Assembly (NCBI RefSeq): GCF_018613835.1
Contig: NZ_JAGGPM010000007.1
Span: 1-64,000 of the forward strand
Origin: Arthrobacter sp. ISL-5
Lineage (GTDB): Bacteria; Actinomycetota; Actinomycetes; Actinomycetales; Micrococcaceae
Length of the DNA stretch: 64,000 nucleotides
Direction: 5' to 3'
Under the pieces are notes generated by a model. That model was not told the DNA's origin. It saw only the letters and a program-made list of their open reading frames with translations, and ran no database searches. A program made the translations under genes and the position numbers. Shown here one piece after another: positions 9,108 to 18,088 of the stretch. Numbering within the stretch: the stretch's first letter is position 1; each line of letters begins with the position of its first letter.

Positions 9108-9291
9108 GTTGTCGTGGACAACCTATTCCCAGGCTCAGATTGTTGTCAAGATACTTCTGGTACGCAGCTCAAGGACGAGCAGCACCAATGCAAGACGACG
9201 CCCCCCCTCACGAAAATGAGACTTGCATCACGTGAAAATTGCGGCTAAGTTGTGGTCAGCAACATTTCAAAAAAGGTTTCGCATGAAACCT
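9108..9291. promoter_or_regulatory. Candidate repressor sites in the xylA-xylF intergenic region
   Basis: The 308-base divergent region holds GTTGTC-GTG-GACAAC (9108-9122), a further GTTGTC at 9142-9147, and an inverted repeat AGGTTTC-GCAT-GAAACCT (9274-9291). Another GTTGTC (9362-9367) precedes xylF. The first palindrome sits 22 bases before the xylA start, where a repressor would block transcription. The ROK-family regulator in the same cluster is the likely binder of one of these; which one is inference. Confidence 0.55.
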
Positions 9292-9394
9292 GCGTATCGG
9301 CTGACCAGCTTCCTCCGCTTATGAAGGGGCGAAGTGTGTGCGGCGACCCAAAATTCAAATTGTTGTCCTGTTCAGAGAAGAAAGAAACAACAAC

Positions 9395-10495
9395 ATGTCA
9401 CTATCCAAATCGTTGGCCGCCGTCGGTACAGTAGCGGCCCTGAGTCTTTCGCTCGCCGCGTGCGGCGGAAGTTCAGCCCCCCAGGCAGCCGGATGCAACG
9501 TGGGAATCTCCATGCCCACCCGGAGTCTCGAGCGCTGGATCAACGACGGTGAGGGCCTGCGGTCGAAGCTCGCAGCCGCCGGTTGCACCGTCGATCTCCA
9601 GTACGCCGACAACAAGACCGACCAGCAGATCAGCCAAATCCAGAACCAGGTGGCCGGCGGGTCAAAGATATTGGTCGTCGCCGCCATCGACGGCGCTGCC
9701 CTGGCCCCCGTCCTCGCTGAGGCCAAAAAGCAGGATGCTACTGTCATCGCCTACGACCGTCTGATCAACGGCACCGAGGACGTTGACTACTATGCGACCT
9801 TTGACAACTACAAAGTGGGCCAGCTGCAGGGCCAGTACATTGAGGACACCCTGAAACTCAAGGACGGCAAGGGGCCTTTCAACCTTGAAGCGTTTGCCGG
9901 CAGTCCCGATGACAACAACGCGAAGTTCTTCTTTGCCGGTGCCTGGGATGTACTTTCTCCCTACATCCAGAAGGGCCAGCTGACGGTTCCGTCGGGCAAG
10001 GCGCCGAAATCCGCTGCCGAATGGGCGTCCATCGGTATTCAGGGCTGGGCCAGTGACAAGGCCCAGGCGGAAATGGACAACCGCCTGTCTTCCTTCTATG
10101 GCGGAGGCAAGAAAGTGGATGTCGTCCTCTCCCCGAACGACAGCCTTGCCATTGGAATTGAGGCATCCCTGAAATCGGCAGGTTACAAACCGGGTGCGGA
10201 TTACCCGATTATCACCGGCCAGGACGCTGATAAAGCCAATGTGAAGGCCACCCTTGCAGGTGAGCAGTCGATGACCGTATGGAAGGACACCCGCGCCCTG
10301 GGCGAGCAGGTCTTCAAAATGGTGAAGTCAATCGCCGACGGGCAGAAGCCCGAGGTGAACGACACGAAGTCCTACGACAACGGTAAGAAAATCGTTCCCT
10401 CCTACCTGCTGGTACCCGAGGTGGTTACCAAGGACACGGTCAAGTCGAAGCTTATTGATTCAGGCTTCCTCAAATCGTCCGACGTGGGTCTCTGA
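9395..10495 (+). CDS. xylF: Xylose ABC transporter, substrate-binding lipoprotein
   Basis: The 366-residue protein begins with a lipoprotein signal peptide ending SLSLAACGGS (lipobox cysteine near residue 24), followed by a type 1 periplasmic-binding fold. Typical pentose-binder text includes ISMPTRSLERW, KILVVAAIDGAAL, TVIAYDRLINGTEDVDYYATFDN and IITGQDADKANV. It should capture D-xylose outside the membrane for XylGH. The ATG at 9395 is chosen because the signal peptide starts there. It is first in xylFGH, and a hairpin after its stop may let it be made in excess. Confidence 0.93.
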   Translation: MSLSKSLAAVGTVAALSLSLAACGGSSAPQAAGCNVGISMPTRSLERWINDGEGLRSKLAAAGCTVDLQYADNKTDQQISQIQNQVAGGSKILVVAAIDGAALAPVLAEAKKQDATVIAYDRLINGTEDVDYYATFDNYKVGQLQGQYIEDTLKLKDGKGPFNLEAFAGSPDDNNAKFFFAGAWDVLSPYIQKGQLTVPSGKAPKSAAEWASIGIQGWASDKAQAEMDNRLSSFYGGGKKVDVVLSPNDSLAIGIEASLKSAGYKPGADYPIITGQDADKANVKATLAGEQSMTVWKDTRALGEQVFKMVKSIADGQKPEVNDTKSYDNGKKIVPSYLLVPEVVTKDTVKSKLIDSGFLKSSDVGL

Positions 10496-10508
10496 CCTAA
10501 AAACCATT

Positions 10509-10547
10509 CCAGGGTGCCCCGGCCGTGTCTCGGTCAGGGCACCCTGG
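10509..10547 (+). terminator. Hairpin between xylF and xylG
   Basis: An 11-bp perfect stem (10509-10519 with 10537-10547, arm CCAGGGTGCCC) lies directly after the xylF stop and has no T-tract. Such hairpins after binding-protein genes usually stabilise the upstream mRNA or partly terminate, giving more binding protein than transporter. Confidence 0.65.
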
Positions 10548-10585
10548 CATCCGGAATATTGAGACCACAACGAAGGGGAGTAACC

Positions 10586-12115
10586 GTGAATGTGCCCATC
10601 CTGAGGATGCTGGACATCACCAAAGACTTCAGTGGGGTAAGGGCGCTGGACGGGGTTTCGCTCGAGGTTGCCCGGGGTGAAGTCCATGCGATCTGTGGAG
10701 AAAACGGCGCGGGCAAGTCGACGTTGATGAAGGTTCTATCCGGCGTCTACGGACACGGAACCTACGGCGGCGTCATCGAGTTTGAAGCGGAAGAGGCCAG
10801 CTTCAAATCGATCAATGACAGCGAGGCCAGGGGAATCGTGATCATCCATCAGGAACTGGCGCTCAGCCCCTACCTGTCAATCGCCGAGAACATCTTCCTG
10901 GGCAATGAACGCGCGCGAATCGGCATCGTGGACTGGAACAGAACGAACCTGGAAGCGTCCGCTCTCCTTGCCCGCGTAGGGCTTAGGGAAAGCCCTGCCA
11001 CCCCGGTGCTTCAACTGGGGGTCGGGAAACAGCAGCTTGTGGAGATCGCCAAAGCACTGTCCAAGAGAGTGAAACTGCTCATCCTCGACGAACCGACCGC
11101 GGCCTTGAATGACGAAGACTCCGAACATCTGCTCAACCTCCTGGAACACCTGCGTGAACAGGGAGTGACCAGCATCATCATTTCCCACAAGCTCAAAGAA
11201 ATACTCAGCATTGCTGACCGGGTCACCGTCATCCGGGACGGAAAGTCGATCGAGACGATCGACATGCACGGCCCTGATGCCACCGAAGGCCGCATCATCC
11301 GGTCAATGGTGGGCCGGGAACTGACCAGCATGTTCCCTCCGAGGAAGGCCGAAATCGGCGAAGAGATATTCCGGGTCGAAAACTGGACCGTTTACCACCC
11401 CATCGATCACACGCGACGTGTCGTGGACGACGCATCCTTTTACGTCCGGGCAGGAGAAATCGTCGGCTTCGCCGGGCTGATGGGGGCCGGCCGAACGGAG
11501 CTGGCGATGAGTATCTTTGGGCGGCTGTACGGAAGAAACATTTCCGGAACGGTTTTCAAGCACGGGAAGCCCATAGACGTCCGCACCGTGGAAGCGGCAA
11601 TAGCCAACGGCCTCGCCTACGCCACAGAGGATCGAAAGCGGTACGGCTTGAATCTGATCGGAAACATCACCGTGAACGTCTCAGCTGCCGCCTTGTCCAA
11701 GTTGGCACGGTGGGGGGTCATCGATCGCCACCGGGAATACAAGGTCGCCGAGTCATACCGGGAACGCATGAATATCAAAGCCCCCGGCGTCGACACCATA
11801 ACCGGGAAACTGTCCGGCGGGAACCAGCAAAAAGTTGTCCTAAGCAAATGGATCTTCTCCGGGCCCGACATCCTCATTCTCGATGAGCCCACCCGTGGCA
11901 TCGACGTCGGTGCGAAATACGAAATCTACGGCATCATCAACGAACTCGCAGCACAAGGAAAAGCTGTCATCGTCATCTCCTCGGAACTCCCGGAACTATT
12001 GGGACTTTCGGACCGGATATACGCGATCTCTGAAGGCCGCATCACCGGCGAAGTTCCACGCGAAGAAGCGGACCAGGAAGTGTTGATGCACTACATGACT
12101 GCTGGAAAGGACTAA
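10586..12115 (+). CDS. xylG: Xylose ABC transporter, ATP-binding protein
   Basis: The 509-residue sugar-type ATPase has two fused ABC domains. The first has Walker [10 protein letters not shown], a [13 protein letters not shown] signature region and Walker [13 protein letters not shown]. The second has the degenerate nucleotide loop GLMGAGRTE, the signature [14 protein letters not shown] and [13 protein letters not shown]. This double arrangement is typical of XylG/RbsA/MglA. GTG at 10586 is preferred because AGGGGAG precedes it; the frame open to 10514 runs through the intergenic hairpin. It ends three bases before xylH. Confidence 0.94.
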   Translation: MNVPILRMLDITKDFSGVRALDGVSLEVARGEVHAICGENGAGKSTLMKVLSGVYGHGTYGGVIEFEAEEASFKSINDSEARGIVIIHQELALSPYLSIAENIFLGNERARIGIVDWNRTNLEASALLARVGLRESPATPVLQLGVGKQQLVEIAKALSKRVKLLILDEPTAALNDEDSEHLLNLLEHLREQGVTSIIISHKLKEILSIADRVTVIRDGKSIETIDMHGPDATEGRIIRSMVGRELTSMFPPRKAEIGEEIFRVENWTVYHPIDHTRRVVDDASFYVRAGEIVGFAGLMGAGRTELAMSIFGRLYGRNISGTVFKHGKPIDVRTVEAAIANGLAYATEDRKRYGLNLIGNITVNVSAAALSKLARWGVIDRHREYKVAESYRERMNIKAPGVDTITGKLSGGNQQKVVLSKWIFSGPDILILDEPTRGIDVGAKYEIYGIINELAAQGKAVIVISSELPELLGLSDRIYAISEGRITGEVPREEADQEVLMHYMTAGKD

Positions 12116-12117
12116 CC

Positions 12118-13320
12118 ATGAGTACCGACACCACCCTCAGGCCCACGCCCAAGGCCGCCCCCCGAAAAGCCGCGATCAACCTACGCCAGTACGGACTCCT
12201 GGCCGCGCTGGTCATCATCGTCGCCTTGTTCCAGTTCCTCACCAACGGCCGGCTCCTCATGCCGGGCAACGTGAACAATCTCATTCAACAAAATGCCTAC
12301 GTTCTGATCCTGGCCATCGGAATGGTGATCGTTATCGTCGCCGGACACATCGATCTATCAGTTGGCTCAGTGGTGGCAATGGTCGGGGCCGTGACCGCCA
12401 TTGCCATGAACAACTGGGGGCTACCCTGGTGGGCTGCGGTGATTCTCGGTCTGCTTCTGGGGGCAGTGATCGGCGCGTGGCAGGGGTTCTGGATAGCCTT
12501 CGTGGAGATACCGGCATTTATTGTCACCCTGGCGGGAATGCTGCTTTTCCGTGGGCTAACCCTTGTCCTGCTGACCGGGGGAACCATCGCCGGACTGCCC
12601 GCGCCGTTTACCGCCATCGGCGCCGGCTGGCTGCCTCCAGTCTTTGGCGAGGTCGCAAAGAAGGACAGTCTCACGCTCCTGATCGGGATTGTCGCCTCTG
12701 CGGCTCTCGTGCTCCAGCTTATCCGTACCCGGAAGACGCTCAAACGCCTTGACCTGCCCAGAGAGCCCGTCACGTCATTCAGCATTAAGGCGGCGGGCGC
12801 CGTCATCGGCATCATGGCACTGGCGTGGCTGCTCGCCGGCTACAACGGCACGCCGATCATCCTGATCATTCTGGCAGCCCTCATCCTGGTGTACACGTTC
12901 GTCTTGAACCGCACAGTGTTCGGCCGCCACATCTACGCAATGGGCGGTAACCTTTTTGCCGCCGAGATGTCAGGGGTCAAGACAAAATGGGTCAACTTCC
13001 TGATCTTCGTCAACATCGGAGTACTCTCGGGACTGGCAGGTGTTGTCAGCACGGCCAGAGCGGGCGGCGCTGTCGCCTCTGCCGGGCAGAACTATGAGTT
13101 GGATGCCATCGCAGCCGTATTCATTGGAGGTGCGGCGGTCCAGGGCGGAATAGGCACGATCATCGGGGCGGTCATCGGAGGCCTCGTTATGGGCGTGCTC
13201 AATATGGGCCTATCGATTCTCTCCGTCGATGCCGCCTGGCAAATGGCCATCAAAGGTCTCGTGCTTCTCCTGGCCGTCGCTTTCGATATTTTCAACAAGC
13301 GCCGCTCCGGAGGAAGATGA
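12118..13320 (+). CDS. xylH: Xylose ABC transporter, permease
   Basis: The 400-residue very hydrophobic protein has about ten membrane segments and belongs to the XylH/RbsC permease family. It carries the family's GHIDLSVGSVVAMVGAV stretch, the NRTVFGRHIYAMGGNLFAAEMSG cytoplasmic loop (which contacts the ATPase) and late glycine-rich IGGAAVQGGIGTIIGAVIGG. The length fits XylH, longer than ribose permeases. It follows xylG after only two bases, so expression is coupled. Confidence 0.93.
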   Translation: MSTDTTLRPTPKAAPRKAAINLRQYGLLAALVIIVALFQFLTNGRLLMPGNVNNLIQQNAYVLILAIGMVIVIVAGHIDLSVGSVVAMVGAVTAIAMNNWGLPWWAAVILGLLLGAVIGAWQGFWIAFVEIPAFIVTLAGMLLFRGLTLVLLTGGTIAGLPAPFTAIGAGWLPPVFGEVAKKDSLTLLIGIVASAALVLQLIRTRKTLKRLDLPREPVTSFSIKAAGAVIGIMALAWLLAGYNGTPIILIILAALILVYTFVLNRTVFGRHIYAMGGNLFAAEMSGVKTKWVNFLIFVNIGVLSGLAGVVSTARAGGAVASAGQNYELDAIAAVFIGGAAVQGGIGTIIGAVIGGLVMGVLNMGLSILSVDAAWQMAIKGLVLLLAVAFDIFNKRRSGGR

Positions 13321-13353
13321 GCAGCGACTACAACTAATTTCGAGAGGCATAGG

Positions 13354-14568
13354 GTGACGGCTTCACACCTGACCAAGCTGGACGGTGCGCAAAGAACCAG
13401 CGCGAAGCCGCTCCAGGGCACGGACACGATCCGGCGCAACAACCTGTCGTTGATTTTGGGCCTGCTCCACCGAGGAGGACCGCTGTCGCGTGCCCACCTG
13501 ACGAAGCAGACGGGGTTGAACCGCTCAACCATTAGCGCTCTGGTCGCCGAGCTCGACGACCTGGGACTTGCCTATGAAACAGAACCGCCCGCCATAGGGC
13601 GCGTCGGACGGCCAAGCCCCCTCGTTCATCCCAACGAAAAGGTCGCGGCCCTGGCCATCAATCCAGATGTAGATGCCGTGACCGTCGGGCTGGTCGGCCT
13701 CGGCGGTCACGTTCATCGCAGGATCCGGTATGAGGCCGCTACACAGCCTTCCGTGACGGACACAGTGAACATTAGCCGGGCGATTGTAGAAGGAATGCAG
13801 GCCGACCTGGACGCCATGGACCGGATTACAGGCGTTGGGCTTGCCGTTCCTGGACTCGTCAGATCGTCCGACGGACAGATACTCCTGGCACCGCACCTCC
13901 AGTGGGCCGACGAGCCACTAGCGGCCTCCCTTGAGCAAGCCCTGGCCCGTCCGGTGCGTGCCGGGAATGATGCCACTCTGGGTTCGCTCGCCGAAAGTAT
14001 TTACGGGGCCGCCGTGGGGGTATCGGACGTGGTGTATCTGAACGGAAGCGCCAGCGGCATCGGCGGTGGCGTCATTTCCGGAGGCAGGCCTTTGCGGGGT
14101 TCTGCAGGATTTGCCGGCGAACTTGGACACACCCTGGTGCGAACCAACGGGGAAAAGTGCCATTGCGGAAGATCCGGGTGTTTGGATGCCGAAGTCCGCC
14201 TCGAACGGCTCCTCGCCCCGCTCGGCCGTGCCCGGGCGGACCAGGACGAGCTTGAACGGGCCATTGCCGAGCGTCCGTCCCGGGAGCTACAAGAGGAAGT
14301 TGAACGGCAGATCGACCTCCTTGCGGTGGCGCTGACGAATTTTGTCAACATTTTCAACCCCCAAATGATCGTGCTCGGCGGGTTTCTGGGATCTATCTTC
14401 TCCCTGGACCCCAAGCGCCTTATCTCGGCCGTGGCCGAAGAGACGATTGGGGGACTCGGAGCGGACGTCAAGATCAAAAGGGCGGTCCTCGGGTCCGAAC
14501 TGCTACTGGTTGGCGCCGCCGAGCTGGCATTTGCCCAGCTTCTCGCTGACCCCGCCGGGACTGCCTAA
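13354..14568 (+). CDS. xylR: ROK-family transcriptional regulator (XylR-type)
   Basis: The 404-residue protein has an N-terminal winged helix (SRAHLTKQTGLNRSTISALV, near residues 50-70) and a C-terminal ROK sugar-kinase-like domain. GVGLAVPGLV, GNDATLGSLAE, the GELGHTLV histidine and the zinc motif CHCGRSGCLDAE are present. It starts with GTG 33 bases after xylH, with GAGAGG upstream. ROK repressors of this kind bind xylose or related sugars and release xyl promoters. The name rests on the gene context. Confidence 0.88.
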   Translation: MTASHLTKLDGAQRTSAKPLQGTDTIRRNNLSLILGLLHRGGPLSRAHLTKQTGLNRSTISALVAELDDLGLAYETEPPAIGRVGRPSPLVHPNEKVAALAINPDVDAVTVGLVGLGGHVHRRIRYEAATQPSVTDTVNISRAIVEGMQADLDAMDRITGVGLAVPGLVRSSDGQILLAPHLQWADEPLAASLEQALARPVRAGNDATLGSLAESIYGAAVGVSDVVYLNGSASGIGGGVISGGRPLRGSAGFAGELGHTLVRTNGEKCHCGRSGCLDAEVRLERLLAPLGRARADQDELERAIAERPSRELQEEVERQIDLLAVALTNFVNIFNPQMIVLGGFLGSIFSLDPKRLISAVAEETIGGLGADVKIKRAVLGSELLLVGAAELAFAQLLADPAGTA

Positions 14569-14740
14569 ACCTTCCCTCGAGAAGCCAGGGTCAACAGGTC
14601 AATGGTTGCCGATCGAGCATCCTGTCACGAAGGCGAGAACTCATCGGCAGTGATACCGACGCATGGCCGCGCGGGTAACGGGGCAAGGCCTGCCGGAAAC
14701 ACTGGCACTTTTACACTACTAATTTGTCATTGGGAGAGAT

Positions 14741-15688
14741 GTGTCCGATACGGACTTCGAAATCCGATGGGGCCAGTACGAGGCCCTCGTCACGACCCGG
14801 GGAGGGGCTCTCCGGCAGTTGCGGCATCGAGGGAGGAACCTCGTCGTGCCATTCGGCGAGAACGGTGAGATCCCCGACTTTCGTGGAGTAATCTGTGCTC
14901 CCTGGCCCAACAGGGTTGTCGAGGGAAAGTACAGCGCTGAGGGACGCCAGCTGCGCCTGCCCCTAAATGATCTCGCCAACGGCGCCGCCCTGCACGGCCT
15001 GGTTTTCAATAAGAACTGGAAAACCCTTGAGGTGACGGAGGATTCCTTATCCATGGGCTACGAGGTCAAACATAGTGATGCCTACCCCTTCAACCTCTAT
15101 ATCGAAGTCCATTACAGGGTTGATGAAGGAGGACTTCACGGTACGGTGCGATCAACAAACCAGGGTACCGGCACGGCCCCCTACGGTGTCTGTCCGCACC
15201 CTTATCTAGTGGCAGGAGATGCGCCGCTTGACGAGTGGTCGGTGCGCATCCCCGCCGCCGAGGTCATGCTGGTGAGCAGCGAACGGATGATTCCGGGAGA
15301 GGTAGTACCGGTGGAAGGACAACCGTATGATTTTCGGTGCGAGCGGGAGCTAGGGGACATACAGCTCGACCACGCCTATACCGGGATCTCCCGGGATGAG
15401 GACGATCGCGCCAGGGTGCAACTGTTCGATCCCTCCGGCTCCGGAGTCGAACTCTCGTGGGACAGCCAATGGCCATGGTTACAGGTGCACACGGCCGACA
15501 AACCCCACGACCCCAGCCGGATCGGCCTGGCCGTCGAACCAATGTCATGCCCACCGAATGCTTTTAACAGCGGCGTTGACCTGATCCGGATGGGCCCGGC
15601 GGAGTCGCATGAAGCAAGCTGGTCAATCTCCGCCCTGAGCCGCTGCGATCTACCACCGGTCCGCAGGGGATACGGACAGCCCGGATGA
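14741..15688 (+). CDS. Aldose 1-epimerase (mutarotase) family protein
   Basis: The 315-residue protein is a GalM-like mutarotase that interconverts alpha and beta anomers of aldoses. Visible are APWPNRVVEGKY, GAALHGLVFNKNW (histidine), VCPHPYLVAGD (catalytic histidine region) and AVEPMSCPPNAFNSG (catalytic glutamate). GTG at 14741 follows GGGAGAG. It lies downstream of the ROK gene on the same strand with its own 170-base leader. Its job here is probably to supply the xylose anomer preferred by XylA or the transporter. Confidence 0.88.
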   Translation: MSDTDFEIRWGQYEALVTTRGGALRQLRHRGRNLVVPFGENGEIPDFRGVICAPWPNRVVEGKYSAEGRQLRLPLNDLANGAALHGLVFNKNWKTLEVTEDSLSMGYEVKHSDAYPFNLYIEVHYRVDEGGLHGTVRSTNQGTGTAPYGVCPHPYLVAGDAPLDEWSVRIPAAEVMLVSSERMIPGEVVPVEGQPYDFRCERELGDIQLDHAYTGISRDEDDRARVQLFDPSGSGVELSWDSQWPWLQVHTADKPHDPSRIGLAVEPMSCPPNAFNSGVDLIRMGPAESHEASWSISALSRCDLPPVRRGYGQPG

Positions 15689-15853
15689 AGGCGCGCCTCG
15701 AAGGGGCAGAGATCTGGCGGCTGACGGGAGGATAGATCGACTCCACACGACCCGGCAGGGAACGTCCCCGCCAGAGGAAAGACCCAGACGTGTGCCGTAG
15801 CCGCTGGCGGCAGACTCCGCGTCCACTAATCCACTGCCAAACAAGGAGACACT

Positions 15854-16069
15854 GTGCAAAAAATCATCGCTGACCTCTTCGTTAATAGCCGCGTAGACAG
15901 GGACGCCCAGCTCGACCATGCCGTGGCAGCGGCCCAACAGGAACTCCAAGACCTTCCCTACGGCATCCTGGTCACCCGACAGGACTATGCCCGCTTCACC
16001 GTGTCGCTCACCCCTGCCGTGCCATTCGGGCAGATTCAAGAACTCGATCAAGCCAGCCGACTCAAGTAG
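15854..16069 (+). CDS. Small protein, unknown, paralogue of 16565-16783
   Basis: A 71-residue acidic protein starts at GTG behind AAGGAGA. Its C-terminal half follows the pattern GILVT-x2-D-x-A-x2-T-x4-P-x-VP-x-G-x-I-x-E, shared with the small gene at 16565. Its N-terminal half is a likely helix (DAQLDHAVAAAQQELQ). No known domain is recognised. The shared pattern suggests both genes are real members of one small family carried in accessory DNA. Confidence 0.6.
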   Translation: MQKIIADLFVNSRVDRDAQLDHAVAAAQQELQDLPYGILVTRQDYARFTVSLTPAVPFGQIQELDQASRLK

Positions 16070-16108
16070 CGCCATCGATGGGCCGTCAGACCCAGGCCTC
16101 GCTGTCCG

Positions 16109-16195
16109 GTCTCAGTTAAGTTGGCAACGCCGACCTGGGGTTTTGCCAGGTGAATTGAGACGGATCCGGGGCCAGCCGTCTCACTTGAGTTGGCA
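16109..16195. repeat. Three copies of an 18-base motif (direct, inverted, direct)
   Basis: GTCTCAGTTAAGTTGGCA (16109-16126), an inverted copy at 16144-16161 (reverse complement GTCTCAATTCACCTGGCA), and GTCTCACTTGAGTTGGCA (16178-16195) share GTCTCA at one end and TGGCA at the other. They may be residual insertion-element ends or a recombinase/regulator binding site. Nothing in the window repeats them elsewhere that I noticed. Confidence 0.7.
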
Positions 16196-16295
16196 TTTCC
16201 GTACTCGTGTCGTGGACTGGGCCTGCCCTGCTGCCGCAACGCCGCTGCGCAAAAAGGAACCCCGCACCATGCGCTACCTAACGGAGAAGAGGACC

Positions 16296-16526
16296 GTGAC
16301 AACCGACGAATACGTCCGCGACTGGACAAGGATCCGGACCCGCGACGAGATCAAGCTCAGCAAGGACAGCCAGGAAATCGCCCGCGGACTCGCCGACGGC
16401 GTCACCCACGACGGCAAGACGCTCTGGCTGATCCAATTCGGCGGAAAGGGCCGGTCCATGTTCACCAACCAAGGCGGCATCCTCGCCTTCCGCACCAACA
16501 CGTCAACACGGTCCCCGCAGATCTGA
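16296..16526 (+). CDS. Small hypothetical protein
   Basis: A 76-residue protein starts at GTG 16296 with GGAGAAGAGG just upstream. An in-frame ATG at 16269 would add nine residues but lacks a binding site. The text (YVRDWTRIRTRDEIKLS, HDGKTLWLIQFGGKGRSMF) looks like real coding sequence. No family is recognised. It is the middle of three small same-strand genes between the epimerase and the wrecked insertion elements. Confidence 0.55.
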   Translation: MTTDEYVRDWTRIRTRDEIKLSKDSQEIARGLADGVTHDGKTLWLIQFGGKGRSMFTNQGGILAFRTNTSTRSPQI

Positions 16527-16564
16527 CCCGCAGTTGCGAAGCCCGCCCCAGACAGGACACCCCC

Positions 16565-16783
16565 ATGCACGAAACCGCACCGTCCCGCCTCGACATCGCC
16601 GTCAGCGAGACCCACAGCAGAGACGACCAGCTCGCCGACGCCGTCAACCAACTGATACCCGCTGCCCTGGAACGCAGGCACGGAATACTCGTCACCCAAC
16701 ACGACACCGCCAATTACACCCTCGAGGTAGACCCTTGCGTCCCCTGCGGAACGATCCACGAAAAAAGACGCTCGGAACCATAG
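16565..16783 (+). CDS. Small protein, unknown, paralogue of 15854-16069
   Basis: The 72-residue product shares its core with the 71-residue protein at 15854: a helical N-terminal part beginning DDQLADAV (the partner has DAQLDHAV), then GILVTQHDTANYTLEVD and VPCGTIHE. The two genes flank the 16296 gene, suggesting an old duplication. No function can be assigned. The ATG at 16565 follows a C-rich stretch with little ribosome-binding sequence. Confidence 0.55.
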   Translation: MHETAPSRLDIAVSETHSRDDQLADAVNQLIPAALERRHGILVTQHDTANYTLEVDPCVPCGTIHEKRRSEP

Positions 16784-17158
16784 AAACGAACCGGAATATA
16801 TCCGCGGTGCGACAACGCGCCGAATTCACCGCCGACGCAAAGGCCGACTTTTGCAACCCCGCCGGAGTAGAAACCGCATTCATCGACCCGTGAACAACCT
16901 GGCAAAACGGAGAGTCCCTCACCGGCGTCACCTACGCCCAACTGGACCGCCACCAATTCACCTACATCCGGGATGAAACCTGCAGCGCCGCACTGACGGA
17001 GCCGGTGAACACCCCACAGCACGTCCACCCTTCGCCCCACAGTGGGGCGGGTGCGGGTCCGTTCTGGGAGCACCGCAGCCGAGGATTCGGGACTGTGGAA
17101 ATAACGGTGTATCCGGCTCGACACGCCGGGCGGTAAGCCTGGCGGGGAGGAGCCCGAT
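16784..17158 (+). other. Possible decayed coding stretch
   Basis: In one frame the DNA reads FCNPAGVETAFIDP, then a stop, then TTWQNGESLTGVTYAQLD and FTYIRDETCSAALTEPVN. The composition is like protein-coding sequence, but there is an in-frame stop and no start. It may be the remains of another small accessory gene; no function is assigned. Confidence 0.35.
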
Positions 17159-17803
17159 ATGGCCGCAACACTTGAGGCTGTGCCGAGTACGAAAACCGCT
17201 GAAAAGAAGACAGAAATAACCGAGGCCGACGCTGCCCGCGAACTGGTCCGAATGGCCAAGGAGCAGGGCCTGTCCCTGACCGGTCCTGACGGTCTGCTCA
17301 AGCAGCTGACCAAGACCGTGATCGAGACCGCGCTCAGGGGTTGATGAGATGGTCCTCTCGCTCTATGCGAAGGGCCTGACGACCGGGGAAATCAGCGCGC
17401 ACTTCGCCGAGATCTATGGTGCCTCCGTCTCCACGGAGACGGTCTCGCGGATCACCGACCGGGTGCTCGAGGAGATGGCGGCGTGGCAGAACCGGCCCCT
17501 GGATGAGGTCTACGCGGCGATCTTCATCGACGCCATTGTCGTCAAGGTCCGGGACGGGCAGGTCGCCAACCGCCCGATTTACGCCGCGATCGGTGTCACC
17601 CTGGAGGGCGAGAAGGACATCCTCGGACTCTGGGCCGGGACCGGTGGGGAGGGCGCGAAGTTCTGGATGAGCGTGCTCACCGACATCAAGAACCGCGGCG
17701 TCAAAGACACGTTCTTCCTGGTCTGCGACGGGCTCAAGGGCCTGCCCGAAGTCGTGACGAATGTCTGGCCGCTCACAACGGTGCAGACGTGCATCATCCA
17801 TTA
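17159..17803 (+). pseudogene. IS256-family transposase, internally deleted and 3'-truncated
   Basis: The first 61 codons (17159-17344) are an IS256-type N-terminus ending KTVIETALRG then a stop. Immediately after, another frame resumes at GVDEMVLSLYAKGLTTGEIS and continues with FIDAIVVKVRDGQVANRPIY (first catalytic Asp), LGLWAGTGGEGAKFW, VCDGLKGLPE (second Asp) and VQTCIIH. About 70 codons between are missing and the frame is lost. The end breaks off after CIIH at a TTATGCCGA repeat, so the catalytic glutamate region is gone. Confidence 0.85.
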
Positions 17804-17884
17804 TGCCGACCTTCGGATTATGCCGATGTGGCCGCGGGATCCTTTGCGGTGCAGGGGTCTCGTGCTGGCGAGGTCGGCATAATC
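17804..17884. repeat. TTATGCCGA repeats at a broken element end
   Basis: Two direct copies of TTATGCCGA (about 17801 and 17819) and an inverted copy (AGGTCGGCATAA, ending near 17882) bracket about 80 bases. They join the broken IS256 transposase to the tail of a tyrosine recombinase gene read on the other strand. The layout looks like the terminal repeat of a recombinase-type insertion element. Confidence 0.6.
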
Positions 17885-18043
17885 AGAGCGCTTCGAGCCA
17901 GGCGATGAGGCTGTCGGGGGGCTGGTATCGGCCTGCTCGCCCGTTGGGCGGTTTGGTTCTGGCCAGCGCCTTCTCCTTTAGTTCCAGATCGGCGTGTAAG
18001 TAGATCTGCGTCGCCCCACGCCCAAGCCCCCCGTCAAGGTCCT
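17883..18043 (-). pseudogene. Tyrosine recombinase, C-terminal fragment
   Basis: Read on the minus strand, the frame gives GATQIYLHADLELKEKALAR, then GRYQPPDSLIAWLEAL and a stop at 17883. This is the end of a phage-type/XerD-like integrase: the segment following the catalytic tyrosine position plus the variable tail. Upstream, the frame meets a stop near 18044 and homology ends, leaving about 53 residues. The TTATGCCGA repeats just beyond the stop are probably this element's end. Confidence 0.7.
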
Positions 18044-18088
18044 ACAAAAGCTCGCCGACAGGTAAGCGCTTCCTTCGCCTTTGGCTGG

